A DNA stretch of 64,000 nt, taken from JAZNQN01 sp045590195. Lineage in GTDB: Bacteria; Bacillota; Clostridia; UMGS1883; UMGS1540. This document shows, in pieces, positions 43,208 through 51,805 of this stretch (positions are counted from its first letter, which is position 1; each line of letters starts with the position of its first letter). The notes beneath the pieces were generated by a model. It was not told the origin of the DNA, did no database searches, and saw only the letters and a list, made by a program, of their open reading frames with translations. The position numbers were made by a program, and so were the translations under genes. Location of the stretch: positions 62,001 to 126,000 of the forward strand of contig JAZNQN010000073.1 in NCBI GenBank assembly GCA_045590195.1, written 5' to 3'.

Positions 43208-44517
43208 TTTCCTACCTCCTCTGTTTTTAAAACTGAAGTTTCGCAAAGCGAAGCAACTTTTGCAAGGTGGAATATGGAAAACTCATAAACTTCGCCCATA
43301 TGAATATCGGAAGGAGAAAATGGAAAAGCGATATTTCCTGCGGTTGATTTTCTGCCTTCAAAATCGCAATGGAGCATTCGGGAGCGGGCGAGAGAACATA
43401 TTGTGTCGGCAATTTCCTGTGTACTGCCTACAACATCTATTATAACACACATATTGCTTTTAGCTGAGCCAAAGGTTCTGAAATTAAGGATATAGTTATT
43501 TTTATCGATGGCGGCGCTTTCTGTTACAAAAGCAAAAACTGTTTTTTTGATATAATCAAAATTTTCTATTGTTTGCGGGTCGTAAACTGCGCCGGTACAT
43601 ATAGTTCTATAACCAACGCATTTAACGCCTTCAAGTTTCAATGTTTTTTCTTTTGCAGGAGTAAAGCGTGAGCCTTTTATACGAACAGTTCTTTCGTCTG
43701 CTTGTTCGTAAGTTGTATCTTTTAAATCTATAACACCGTCAGGCTCGTAAATCATATATGGGTTGGTTTGCTCATACATAGTATGTGCTGCCGCTCTTGA
43801 AACGGTACATTTTCTTATAGGGTTTGCAGGGCGAAGTTCAAAAAAATCTTTGTACATATACGCTTGCATAACATCAGCTGCGGCAACAGGCTCGGCACAC
43901 ATTGCACCACATTCCATAATTTTTGCCATATGAAAAGCCAGGCCTTCATCAAAGCCGTTTAAAATACAAGGAGCGGCGTAAATTGCTGTGTCACAGGCTC
44001 TGCCACAAACTATAACATCAACATCTTCTTTTAAAAGCTCTATAATTGGAGCTACTCCAATCTGACTTACAATTCGGGTACTTTCATCTATGTTTTTCTT
44101 TGACAGAGGAAAGCTTTCAGACATATTTATTATTTTTCCGCTTTCAAGTTTTTCGAGAACATAGCTTTTTTCAACATCGCTATAAATTATGCCCATTTTA
44201 AATGACAAATTCTGCTCGGCGGCAGTTTCTTTTATTATGTCACAAAGCCAGTCGGTATGAACGCGGCTACCTGCTCCGCCTGCAGTTCCTATAATGAATG
44301 GCGCTTTATGGGAAAGTGCCTTAGGAAGAGCCAGCGAAAAATCTCTTTTAACGGCATCACGGTCGGTAAAAGATTTTCCGCTACCAAGGTAATATGGGCC
44401 GGGGTCGGTAGAACCGGCATCAACGCCTACAAAATCTACCTTTTCTGAAAAAGCTATATTTAAAGCTTCTTCGTTATAGCCATAACCGAGAAGGCCGCAA
44501 AGTGCAACGATTTTCAT
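43204..44517 (-). CDS. AtuA/DUF1446-family protein
   Basis: 437 residues. The N-terminal 'DFVGVDAGSTDPGPYYLGSG' and 'APFIIGTAGGAGSRVHTDWL' are the hallmark of the acyclic-terpene-utilisation AtuA (DUF1446) family; later 'VDVIVCGRACDTAIYAAPCI' and 'MECGAMCAEPVAAADVM'. The biochemical function of the family is not established; it is linked to catabolism of branched acids in Pseudomonas. It is first in an operon with DUF4387, a hydro-lyase pair and an acetyl esterase. The promoter lacks a good -35 and has a repeat in its place, pointing to activation by the neighbouring AraC regulator. Confidence 0.85.
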   Translation of the reverse strand: MKIVALCGLLGYGYNEEALNIAFSEKVDFVGVDAGSTDPGPYYLGSGKSFTDRDAVKRDFSLALPKALSHKAPFIIGTAGGAGSRVHTDWLCDIIKETAAEQNLSFKMGIIYSDVEKSYVLEKLESGKIINMSESFPLSKKNIDESTRIVSQIGVAPIIELLKEDVDVIVCGRACDTAIYAAPCILNGFDEGLAFHMAKIMECGAMCAEPVAAADVMQAYMYKDFFELRPANPIRKCTVSRAAAHTMYEQTNPYMIYEPDGVIDLKDTTYEQADERTVRIKGSRFTPAKEKTLKLEGVKCVGYRTICTGAVYDPQTIENFDYIKKTVFAFVTESAAIDKNNYILNFRTFGSAKSNMCVIIDVVGSTQEIADTICSLARSRMLHCDFEGRKSTAGNIAFPFSPSDIHMGEVYEFSIFHLAKVASLCETSVLKTEEVGK

Positions 44518-44551
44518 AATTTTAACTTCCTTTTTTGTATTTTATGCTTTA

Positions 44552-44628
44552 ATTGTAGCACTTTGAAAACAAATTATATTGCAAATATTTTATTTTATAT
44601 TGCATTTTGTGCTTTGGGGTGTTATTAT
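44552..44628. promoter_or_regulatory. Divergent AraC-type control region with direct repeats 21 bp apart
   Basis: TTATATTGCA occurs at 44574-44583 and 44595-44604, exactly 21 bases apart (two helical turns), as expected for the half-sites of an AraC protein. Rightward promoter: TTGCAT (44600-44605), 17 bases, TATTAT (44623-44628); repeat 2 overlaps its -35. Leftward promoter: TACAAT with an upstream TG (44552-44557 on the minus strand) and no -35; repeat 1 lies in the -35 position. One regulator dimer could thus act on both. Confidence 0.65.
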
Positions 44629-44644
44629 TTATCTGGGTGATAAA

Positions 44645-45496
44645 ATGGATATAAAAAATTTTGTTTTAACATATTACAAAAATGCCGCAGATGGAATTCA
44701 TATTCATCGCGTTGAAAAATCGCTTGAGGCGCAAAAACCTCATAGGCACGAATATTTTCAGATTTATTATATAATTCGTGGAAGGCTTGAGCATTTTACA
44801 GAGAATGACAAATCAACTCTTTCACAGGGGGATATGTTTATAATTCCGCCGGGGAAAATGCACTTTATAAGAGAGGCTGACAACGCACAGTTTTATTCCT
44901 TTTCATTTATGAGGGAGAGCCTTGGAGAAATATCGGATTTAAACAGGCTTTCAATAAATTTTTTGAAAAAGTTGGAACAAGGCGGCGGAGTTCGTGCAAA
45001 AATAACGGTGCCTGCTGATGAAATGCTTTTTGTTGAAGGGTTAATGGAGCAGATATACAAGGAATTTACTGAGAAAAAGATAGGCTTTGGCGAAGTTATA
45101 CGTTCGTGTGCAGTGTCGCTTATAACGGTGTTTGCCAGAAATTATTTTGCAAAAATGCCCGAAGGGCTTTTATCTCCTGATGGGAGAGAACTTTTACTGC
45201 ACTGCGTTGAATACATTAAAAACAATTTTTCTGAAAAAATTACACTTGATGAAATGGCTCGGATGTCGGCAATGTCGAAAAGCTCGTTTTGCAGGCTTTT
45301 TTCCGAGCTGACGGGTACATCGTTCAAAAAATATGTAAATGACTGCCGTATAAGAAAAGCGAAAGAATACATAAAAAAGGGTTATAACATTACTGCAATT
45401 TACGGCCTTTGCGGCTATGATGATTTTACAACCTTTTACCGCAATTTTAAAAAAATTGCAGGGGTAAGTCCAAGAGAATATAAAAACAAGCTTTAA
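44645..45496 (+). CDS. AraC-family transcriptional regulator, cupin sensor
   Basis: 283 residues from the ATG at 44645 (GGGTGAT before it). N-terminal cupin, residues 1-90, with 'KPHRHEYFQIYYIIRG' and 'GDMFIIPPGKMHFI'; C-terminal double helix-turn-helix, residues 190-283, with 'ITLDEMARMSAMSKSSFCRL' and 'ITAIYGLCGYDDFTTFYRNF'. It is divergent from the AtuA operon and probably controls it and itself through the repeats at 44574-44604. The cupin likely binds the pathway substrate. Confidence 0.9.
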   Translation: MDIKNFVLTYYKNAADGIHIHRVEKSLEAQKPHRHEYFQIYYIIRGRLEHFTENDKSTLSQGDMFIIPPGKMHFIREADNAQFYSFSFMRESLGEISDLNRLSINFLKKLEQGGGVRAKITVPADEMLFVEGLMEQIYKEFTEKKIGFGEVIRSCAVSLITVFARNYFAKMPEGLLSPDGRELLLHCVEYIKNNFSEKITLDEMARMSAMSKSSFCRLFSELTGTSFKKYVNDCRIRKAKEYIKKGYNITAIYGLCGYDDFTTFYRNFKKIAGVSPREYKNKL

Positions 45497-46254
45497 ATTT
45501 TATAAATTCTGTTTTTCTTTATGTATTCTGAAGGGGTAAGTCCGGTGTGGCTTTTGAAAACTCGGCAGAAATGATATGGGTTTGAAAAACCACATTTTTC
45601 AGAAATGGCATTGATTTTAAGTATGCCATCACAAAGCAGCTGCTTTGCGCGGCTTATTCTTGTATCAATAATATATTGCTTTGGAGTTATGCCAAATTTT
45701 TCGCGGAAAAGTTTTCTGAAATAAACTTCGCTTATAAAACATTCGTCGGCAAGGGTTTTGTTATTTAAATCGGGGTTTGAAAAATTGTTTTCAAGGTATT
45801 TTATAGCAGGGGCAAGAATATCGCTCTCGAAAATTTCGGCAGAAGAAAGCCTGTGAAGCATATTATAAAAAATGCTCATAACTTTCAGCGAATTTCTTTC
45901 AAACAGAAACAAATCCTGCATTTGTTGATATTCTGCCAGATATACCGGAAGGTCGCATATGGGCAAAGCCATAATTTCTTCACATAAAAAGTTTTGGCAA
46001 CTAAAATTTATTAAAGGAAAGTTACCGGCCTTATCGCCGTGAATGGTATAATTTTGCCCTTTTGGAAGAATAATTGCGTGAGCAGAATCGGAAATAAACT
46101 GTTTTCCGTTTTGGGTATAAGTAAGTTGGCCGCCAGTGCAGAGGGACAGACCATAGCAGTAGCGGTTTTCTATATTTACTGTTCTGCCCTTTGGAAAAGG
46201 AATAGTAAATATTTCAAAAATATCGGTTACAATTATTTTATTTAATGATTCCAT
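45493..46254 (-). CDS. AraC-family transcriptional regulator
   Basis: 253 residues from the ATG at 46254 with GGGGTGA six bases upstream. N-terminal sensor of the cupin type ('SAHAIILPKGQNYTIHGD'), C-terminal HTH pair ('NKTLADECFISEVYFRKLF', 'INAISEKCGFSNPYHFCRVF'). It converges on the preceding AraC gene, the two stop codons overlapping by four bases, and diverges from the SDR/dehydroquinase-like operon, which it probably controls. Confidence 0.9.
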   Translation of the reverse strand: MESLNKIIVTDIFEIFTIPFPKGRTVNIENRYCYGLSLCTGGQLTYTQNGKQFISDSAHAIILPKGQNYTIHGDKAGNFPLINFSCQNFLCEEIMALPICDLPVYLAEYQQMQDLFLFERNSLKVMSIFYNMLHRLSSAEIFESDILAPAIKYLENNFSNPDLNNKTLADECFISEVYFRKLFREKFGITPKQYIIDTRISRAKQLLCDGILKINAISEKCGFSNPYHFCRVFKSHTGLTPSEYIKKNRIYKI

Positions 46255-46353
46255 ATAATTCACCCCTGAATTGATTATACCTTTTTTATCAAAAAAAGCA
46301 AGTAAATTTAAGAAAATAGTATCAAAAACATCAAATTACAATCATTTTATATA

Positions 46354-46381
46354 TTGCATTCAGGAAGGGATTTTATATAAT
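46354..46381 (+). promoter_or_regulatory. Promoter of the SDR / dehydroquinase-like / quinone-oxidoreductase operon
   Basis: TTGCAT, 16 bases, TATAAT. A second TATAAT begins at the last base of the first. The short spacer may make it regulator-dependent. Confidence 0.55.
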
Positions 46382-46409
46382 ATAATTATAATGAAAAGGG
46401 AGTGAGGTT

Positions 46410-47174
46410 ATGGATTTTACCGGAAAAGTTGCAATATCTACAGGAGCGGCATCGGGGATGGGGCTTTTGTTTGCACAAAATTTTGCCGAACTTGGCGGAA
46501 ATGTTTTACTTTGCGATGTAAATGAAGAGGTACTTTTTGAAAAGGTTGCCGAAATTAACGAAAAGGGAAAAGGTAAGGCAGAAGGAATTTTATGCGATGT
46601 TCGCGACTATAGTCAGGTTTGCAGAGCAAGAGATAAAGCGGTAGAGCTTTTTGGCAGAATAGACGTTATGGCAAATTTTGCAGGCGGAACTGCTGTGAGA
46701 ATGCAGAAGGTAGATAAAGCAGTATATCCTGAATTTCCCGATGTTCCGATAGATGTTTACGACTGGGGAATTGATGTAAATTTAAAAGGCCCATTTTACT
46801 TTGCTCACGCAGTTTTAAAACAAATGAGAGAGCAAAAAAGCGGATTTATTATAAATATCGGCTCGATTACAGGTGTTGAGGGCGACTACTATGGTATGGA
46901 CTACCCTACATCGAAAAGTGCGCTTATGTTCGGGTTTACAAAATCTATTGCACAGTTTGGTCAGCCTTACGGAATTCGCTGTGTATGTATTTCGCCGGGG
47001 CCGGTTTTAACAAGAGCAGCTATGGCAAATATGAAAACATTACTTGGCAGGGCGGCTGAGCCACAGGAAATAATTGATTTATGTTTATACGTAGCATCTG
47101 ACAAAGGGCAGTTTATAAACGGCGAAAATATTATGATTGACGGCGGCAGAGCTGCTATGCGCAGGGTGAACTGA
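46410..47174 (+). CDS. Short-chain dehydrogenase/reductase
   Basis: 254 residues. Cofactor motif 'ISTGAASGMGLLFA' at residues 8-21, 'NFAGGTA' in place of the usual NNAG, and 'YPTSKSALM' near 169 as the YxxxK. The C-terminus 'GQFINGENIMIDGGRAAM' is classical. First gene of a three-gene operon; the next gene begins one base after its stop. Probably oxidises a ring or acyclic alcohol used by the dehydroquinase-like enzyme that follows; that step is inferred. Confidence 0.88.
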   Translation: MDFTGKVAISTGAASGMGLLFAQNFAELGGNVLLCDVNEEVLFEKVAEINEKGKGKAEGILCDVRDYSQVCRARDKAVELFGRIDVMANFAGGTAVRMQKVDKAVYPEFPDVPIDVYDWGIDVNLKGPFYFAHAVLKQMREQKSGFIINIGSITGVEGDYYGMDYPTSKSALMFGFTKSIAQFGQPYGIRCVCISPGPVLTRAAMANMKTLLGRAAEPQEIIDLCLYVASDKGQFINGENIMIDGGRAAMRRVN

Positions 47175-47175
47175 T

Positions 47176-47934
47176 ATGAAAACATTTTTAAAATATGAAA
47201 AACCGCTTATTGTAGGTATGATTCAATGTGCAACGCCGGATGAATGTATAAATAAAATAAAGGCCTCCATTGAAGATGGGGCAGAGGCCATTGGAATTCA
47301 GCTTTGCAGGCTGAAAAAAGAATACAGAACCAAAGAAATTATTACTGAAATTTTCAGCGCATGCGAAGGAAAACCAATTTATGTAACAAGCTATCGTTTT
47401 GGCGAAAGTGAAGGCTTTACCGACGAGCAGTGTGCAAAGCTTTTGCTTTTAGCCCTCGATTGCGGAGCAACTTTATGCGACGTAATGGGGGATATGTTTG
47501 GAAGGTCGCCTATGTACGAACTTTCAGAAGATGAGGGGGCAATTGAAAAACAAAAAGCTTTGATTGACGAAATTCATCGCAGAGGTGGCGAGGTTTTAAT
47601 GTCCAGCCACACATATAAAAGTACATCTTTAGAAGAAAATTTAATGATTGCCAAGGCTCACATAGAAAGAAACGCAGATATTATAAAAATTGTTAACAGG
47701 GCTGAAAGCGACGACGAAATTCCAAAATACATAGAAGCAATACAAAAAATACAGAAAATGGCTGATAAAAAGCTTTTGTTCTTGCTTGGAAACAAGGGTA
47801 GAATTATTCGCTACATCGGGACAAATCTTGGCGTTTGTATGTATTTATGTGTGCATAGTCACGGAGAAATTGACACTCCCGAGCAGCCACTTATTAAAAA
47901 CATAAAAGCGGTAAGAGATAATATAAATTTTTAA
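47176..47934 (+). CDS. Type I 3-dehydroquinase-like (AroD fold) Schiff-base enzyme with altered substrate pocket
   Basis: 252 residues. The catalytic pair of class I dehydroquinases is kept: His145 in 'MSSHTYKST' and Schiff-base Lys171 in 'ADIIKIV'. Arg74 ('TSYRF'), Arg212 ('GRIIRYIG') and Gln237 ('TPEQPLI') also align with substrate-binding residues. However, the Glu and Arg of the family's E-x-R motif are replaced by Gln42 and Cys44 ('IQLCRL'). It lies outside any shikimate cluster, between an SDR and a quinone-oxidoreductase-like gene. Likely a paralogue that dehydrates or cleaves a related hydroxy-keto acid, not dehydroquinate itself. Confidence 0.75.
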   Translation: MKTFLKYEKPLIVGMIQCATPDECINKIKASIEDGAEAIGIQLCRLKKEYRTKEIITEIFSACEGKPIYVTSYRFGESEGFTDEQCAKLLLLALDCGATLCDVMGDMFGRSPMYELSEDEGAIEKQKALIDEIHRRGGEVLMSSHTYKSTSLEENLMIAKAHIERNADIIKIVNRAESDDEIPKYIEAIQKIQKMADKKLLFLLGNKGRIIRYIGTNLGVCMYLCVHSHGEIDTPEQPLIKNIKAVRDNINF

Positions 47935-47944
47935 GGAGAAAAAA

Positions 47945-48928
47945 ATGAAAGCAATACTTATAAATGATGACAAATCGCTTTCCTGGAGCGAGGTTGAAAA
48001 CCCGAAAATAAAAAGCGACGAAGTTTTAGTTGAAATACACGCGGCAGCACTTAACCGCGCCGATTTAATGCAAAGAGCAGGAGATTATCCGCCGCCTCCG
48101 GGATGCCCTGAATGGATGGGGCTTGAAATAGCCGGCGTAATTGTTGAGATGGGCGAAGAAGCCAAAGAGAAATCAAGCTGGAAAACTGGCGACAGAGTTT
48201 GTGCGCTACTTGGCGGTGGTGGCTATGCTGAATATGTGGCGGTAAAATACGATATGCTTATGCCTGTTCCAAAAAACTGTTCAATGGCAGAGGCGGCATC
48301 AATTCCCGAGGCCTTTGCAACAGCTTATTTAAACCTCTTTATTGAAGGAAAAATAAAAAAAGGCAATACTCTTTTAATGCACGCAGGCGCAAGCGGACTT
48401 GCAAGCGTTATAATTCCAATGGCAAAAGCTTTTGGAATAAGGGTTATAACATCGGTTTCAACTGATGAAAAGGCAGATGCAATAAAGCATTTGGGTGCAG
48501 ATGTAATTTACAACAAAAACAAAGTGGATACAGTTGATATTTTGAAAGCAGAAATAGAGAAAAACGGCGGTGTAGATGTTGTTATTGACTGTATTGGAGG
48601 TGAAAATATGGGAAATTGTTTGCCATATTTAAAATATGGTGCAAGGTGGATTATGATTGCGGCACTTGCAGGCACGAAAACAGAAATTGACCTTAAAAAT
48701 ATTTATGTAAAAAATGTTAGAATTATAGGAAGCACTCTTCGCTCGAAAGCGCCTGAAATAAAGGCACAGATTCTTTCGGAACTTACAGAAAAAGTGTTCC
48801 CTAAAATAGAGGCAGGCGAGGTTATGCCTACAATTTATAAAACTCTTCCAATTACAGAAGCAGAGGAAGCACACGCAATACTTGAGCGAAATGAAAATAT
48901 AGGTAAAGTTGTATTAATGGTAAAATAG
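47945..48928 (+). CDS. Zinc-independent medium-chain reductase, PIG3/quinone-oxidoreductase type
   Basis: 327 residues. The N-terminal GroES-like domain has 'AALNRADLMQRAGDYPPPPG' and the nucleotide domain 'LLMHAGASGLASVIIPMAKA' then 'HLGADVIYN'. No structural zinc cysteine cluster is seen. This matches the PIG3-type NAD(P)H quinone or enone reductases. It is the last gene of the SDR operon, 10 bases after the dehydroquinase-like gene with AAGGAG as its site. It may reduce an enone produced by the previous step. Confidence 0.9.
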   Translation: MKAILINDDKSLSWSEVENPKIKSDEVLVEIHAAALNRADLMQRAGDYPPPPGCPEWMGLEIAGVIVEMGEEAKEKSSWKTGDRVCALLGGGGYAEYVAVKYDMLMPVPKNCSMAEAASIPEAFATAYLNLFIEGKIKKGNTLLMHAGASGLASVIIPMAKAFGIRVITSVSTDEKADAIKHLGADVIYNKNKVDTVDILKAEIEKNGGVDVVIDCIGGENMGNCLPYLKYGARWIMIAALAGTKTEIDLKNIYVKNVRIIGSTLRSKAPEIKAQILSELTEKVFPKIEAGEVMPTIYKTLPITEAEEAHAILERNENIGKVVLMVK

Positions 48929-49013
48929 ACAGGATGTTAAAATCCTCCGGAACGCAAAAAGATAAGTAAGAATAGATATAAAGACAGAAGAAAACGTTTT
49001 GCCTTATATAGAA

Positions 49014-49037
49014 AAAAGCCGCCAATTGGCGGCTTTT
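49014..49037. terminator. Bidirectional terminator
   Basis: AAAAGCCGCC AATT GGCGGCTTTT: ten-pair perfect stem with four-base loop, between the convergent quinone-oxidoreductase-like and CapA-like genes. Confidence 0.9.
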
Positions 49038-49076
49038 CAAAATTATATCTTTTTCCTATCCTATGGGGATTTTTAA

Positions 49077-50144
49077 TTATTTTTCGTTTGTTTTATTCCA
49101 TGTTGGGAAAAGTTCACGCCATACATCTGTATGGGCTTCACAATCGAGGTAGTGTGAAAAATGGTCGAAATCGCGTTTTTCCAGTGGCGCATAGTAGTTT
49201 TCTTTGCTGTTTTCGCAAAACTCGTGCCATCCTTTGAGCCAGCGGTCATCTTTAAGCTCTTCATTTCTTTCGGCAAATTCTTTCAAAAGGCGGTCGCGAA
49301 GTTCGCCCTTTGCAAGGGAAATATTTGCCCCGTCGTTTACAACGGGCATAAATGTTATATCGCATTTATCGGTGTAGTCAAGCTTAATTAAAAGACCTGT
49401 ATCCCACATATCGCTTTCAAAGCCTTTAAGAGGAGCAAAGTGGAAATTACCTGTTCCGTAAACAATGTGTGAGCCGTCAACCTCTTCGTAGCAACCAATA
49501 CAGTGGCTATGCTGACATAAGACAACATCCGCTCCGTGAGTTACCATTGAGCGGCAAAGCTTACGAAGGCGTGGAGATGGGTAGCGGCAAAGCTCTTTTC
49601 CGCCGTGGTACATAACAATTACAAAATCGGCATTTTTCTTAGCTGCTGCAATATCATCGTTTGTATCATAAGGGTCATATTCTCTTGCACCAATTCTGTC
49701 AGGCAAAGCATAAGAATATTCGTGTTCACAAACTGCGATAACGGCAATTTTTTTGCCGTCTTTTTCAATTATAAGGTCACGGCGAGCAGCTTTATCATTT
49801 TCGCCTATGCCTGTATATGTAATTCCCGCTTCATCGAGAGCTTTTGTGGTATCCATAAGGCCTTCTATACCAAAATCGAAGGTATGGTTATTGCTGAGGC
49901 CGCAATGTGTAATTCCAACCTCTTTTAAAACAGCCGCAGTATTCTTTGGCGCTTTAAGATTTGGACCAAATTTTTTGATTGCATTTTCAGAATCTGTAAT
50001 AGCACATTCGAGATTTACAATGTTGATATCTGCCTGAGCATAAACATCGCAAATATCGCCGAAAAGTTTTTTGCTTTCTTTATTTGCAAAAGCTTCTCTG
50101 TTAGAATCAGTAATACAAATATCTCCGCCAAGTGTAATAATCAT
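49077..50144 (-). CDS. CapA-family (PGA_cap) metallophosphatase-like protein
   Basis: 355 residues. 'ITLGGDICITDSN' opens the calcineurin-like fold, with 'NLECAITDSE', 'GLSNNHTFDFGIEGL', 'IVMYHGGKELCRYPSPRLRK' and 'QHSHCIGCYE' as the Asp/Asn/His metal motifs. CapA proteins are needed for poly-gamma-glutamate capsule in Bacillus, but no capB/C/E is next to it here. There is no signal peptide or membrane helix, so it is probably cytoplasmic. It follows the DUF1846 gene by 14 bases. Confidence 0.88.
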   Translation of the reverse strand: MIITLGGDICITDSNREAFANKESKKLFGDICDVYAQADINIVNLECAITDSENAIKKFGPNLKAPKNTAAVLKEVGITHCGLSNNHTFDFGIEGLMDTTKALDEAGITYTGIGENDKAARRDLIIEKDGKKIAVIAVCEHEYSYALPDRIGAREYDPYDTNDDIAAAKKNADFVIVMYHGGKELCRYPSPRLRKLCRSMVTHGADVVLCQHSHCIGCYEEVDGSHIVYGTGNFHFAPLKGFESDMWDTGLLIKLDYTDKCDITFMPVVNDGANISLAKGELRDRLLKEFAERNEELKDDRWLKGWHEFCENSKENYYAPLEKRDFDHFSHYLDCEAHTDVWRELFPTWNKTNEK

Positions 50145-50158
50145 AGTAGTTCTCCTTT

Positions 50159-51640
50159 TTATTTATGATAAAGTGATTTTGTTTGATATTTAGGCTCGCA
50201 GGTAAGATTTATGCCTATTTTTTTGAACACGTTTATATCTACCTGAGAAAGAATAACCGAAGAATGAACTTCAAGGGAGCGAAGGGCTCCTATGTTATCC
50301 ATTGCAGCTTTTGCCTTCTCGTCTTCTTTGGCACAAATTGAAAGCGCAATTAAAACCTCGTCAAGATGCAGCCTGGGGTTTGTATTTCCCAGGTGGTTTA
50401 CCTTGAGGTTTTGAATTGGTTCAATTACCGAAGGATGAATAAGAAGAATTTCATCAGGCAATTTCGCAAGATGTTTTAAGGCATTAAGTAAAAGTGCCGA
50501 TGAAGCGCCAAGCAGTGGCGAGGTTTTACCGGTAATTATTTTGCCATCGGCCATCTGAATTGCAGTTGCAGGAGAGCCGGTTTCTTCTGCTTTTTCAAGC
50601 GCTGCTGAAACAACCGGACGAATGGCGGTAGTAATATCAGCCTGCTGCATAATAAGCTCGATTTTTCTTATTTCTTCCTCGCCCTGATTTGTTTGTTTTT
50701 TATTACAGAGGGCACTATAAAATCTTCTTACAATTTCCTGCTTTGCCGCAGAGGTTACAACCTCATCATCTTCTATACAGTTACCAACCATATTAACGCC
50801 CATATCTGTTGGCGATTTATAAGGGCAGGCACCGTGGATTTTCTCGAACATCATTTTGAGAACGGGGAAAATCTCAACATCGCGGTTATAGTTTACCGCA
50901 GTTTCGCCATATGCTTCAAGATGGAACGGGTCGATCATATTAACATCGTTTAAATCGGCAGTTGCCGCCTCGTAAGCAAGGTTTACAGGGTGTTTAAGAG
51001 GCAAATTCCAAATTGGAAATGTTTCGAATTTTGCATAACCTGCACGAATTCCTCTCTTATGCTCATGGTAAAGCTGTGAAAGGCAGGTTGCCATTTTTCC
51101 GCTTCCCGGGCCGGGAGCGGTTATAATAATAAGAGGGCGGGTGGTTTCGATAAATTCGTTTTTGCCATAGCCCTCGTCGCTTACAATTGTAGAGGTATTA
51201 TAAGGGTAGCCTTCGATAGAATAGTGGCGGTAAACACGGATGCCAAGCTCTTCAAGCCTTTTCTGAAAAGCAATTGCGCCGTTTTGTTCTGCAAATCTTG
51301 TTAAAACAACGCTTCCTACATAAAGGCCAATATTTCTGAAAGCATCGATAAGGCGAAGGGTATCAAGGTCGTAAGTAATGCCAAGGTCGCCACGAACTTT
51401 GCTTTTTTCGATATCAGCAGAATTTATGGCAATAACAATTTCAGCCTGGTCGCGAAGCTGAAGTAGCATATTAACCTTACTGTCAGGCTTAAAGCCGGGG
51501 AGCACGCGTGAAGCGTGAAAATCGTCAAAAAGTTTGCCGCCAAACTCAAGGTAAAGTTTGCCGCCAAAGGTTGCAATTCTCTTTTTAATATGCTCCGACT
51601 GAAGTTTTAAATATTTGTCATTGTCAAATCCTATCTTCAT
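50159..51640 (-). CDS. DUF1846 protein
   Basis: 493 residues, the standard size of DUF1846. It opens with 'MKIGFDNDKYLKLQSEHIKK' and contains 'VRGDLGITYDLDTLRLIDAF' and the nucleotide-binding-like 'APGPGSGKMATCLSQLYHEH'. The last motif resembles a P-loop, though catalytic function is unknown despite available structures in the family. It is first of a two-gene operon with the CapA-like gene. Strong consensus-like promoter upstream. Confidence 0.92.
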   Translation of the reverse strand: MKIGFDNDKYLKLQSEHIKKRIATFGGKLYLEFGGKLFDDFHASRVLPGFKPDSKVNMLLQLRDQAEIVIAINSADIEKSKVRGDLGITYDLDTLRLIDAFRNIGLYVGSVVLTRFAEQNGAIAFQKRLEELGIRVYRHYSIEGYPYNTSTIVSDEGYGKNEFIETTRPLIIITAPGPGSGKMATCLSQLYHEHKRGIRAGYAKFETFPIWNLPLKHPVNLAYEAATADLNDVNMIDPFHLEAYGETAVNYNRDVEIFPVLKMMFEKIHGACPYKSPTDMGVNMVGNCIEDDEVVTSAAKQEIVRRFYSALCNKKQTNQGEEEIRKIELIMQQADITTAIRPVVSAALEKAEETGSPATAIQMADGKIITGKTSPLLGASSALLLNALKHLAKLPDEILLIHPSVIEPIQNLKVNHLGNTNPRLHLDEVLIALSICAKEDEKAKAAMDNIGALRSLEVHSSVILSQVDINVFKKIGINLTCEPKYQTKSLYHK

Positions 51641-51671
51641 CTGTTACTACCTCTTTCAAAGTCTCTTATAT

Positions 51672-51700
51672 ATTTTAATACAAACAAATGTTATAGTCAA
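51672..51700 (-). promoter_or_regulatory. Promoter of the DUF1846-CapA operon
   Basis: Minus strand TTGACT, 17 bases, TAAAAT. Divergent from the thrS leader promoter. Confidence 0.7.
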
Positions 51701-51744
51701 TACAAAAAGCGGTGAAATTTTTATTTTTTATATATTTGCGGCAG

Positions 51745-51773
51745 TTGACATAAATAATATTATGTGTTAAAAT
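51745..51773 (+). promoter_or_regulatory. Promoter of the thrS leader
   Basis: TTGACA, 17 bases, TAAAAT with TG one base before the -10. Predicted start near 51780; the transcript meets a strong ribosome site within about 15 bases. Confidence 0.85.
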
Positions 51774-51805
51774 TATTAGATGAATTTATAAAGGAGGAAT
51801 TTTGT

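Noticed and set aside
47176..47934. Housekeeping aroD assignment
   Set aside because: The E-x-R substrate motif is missing and the operon has no shikimate genes, so the symbol is withheld.
49077..50144. Complete poly-gamma-glutamate capsule locus
   Set aside because: Only a CapA-like gene is present; no capB, capC or capE lies nearby and the protein lacks a signal peptide.
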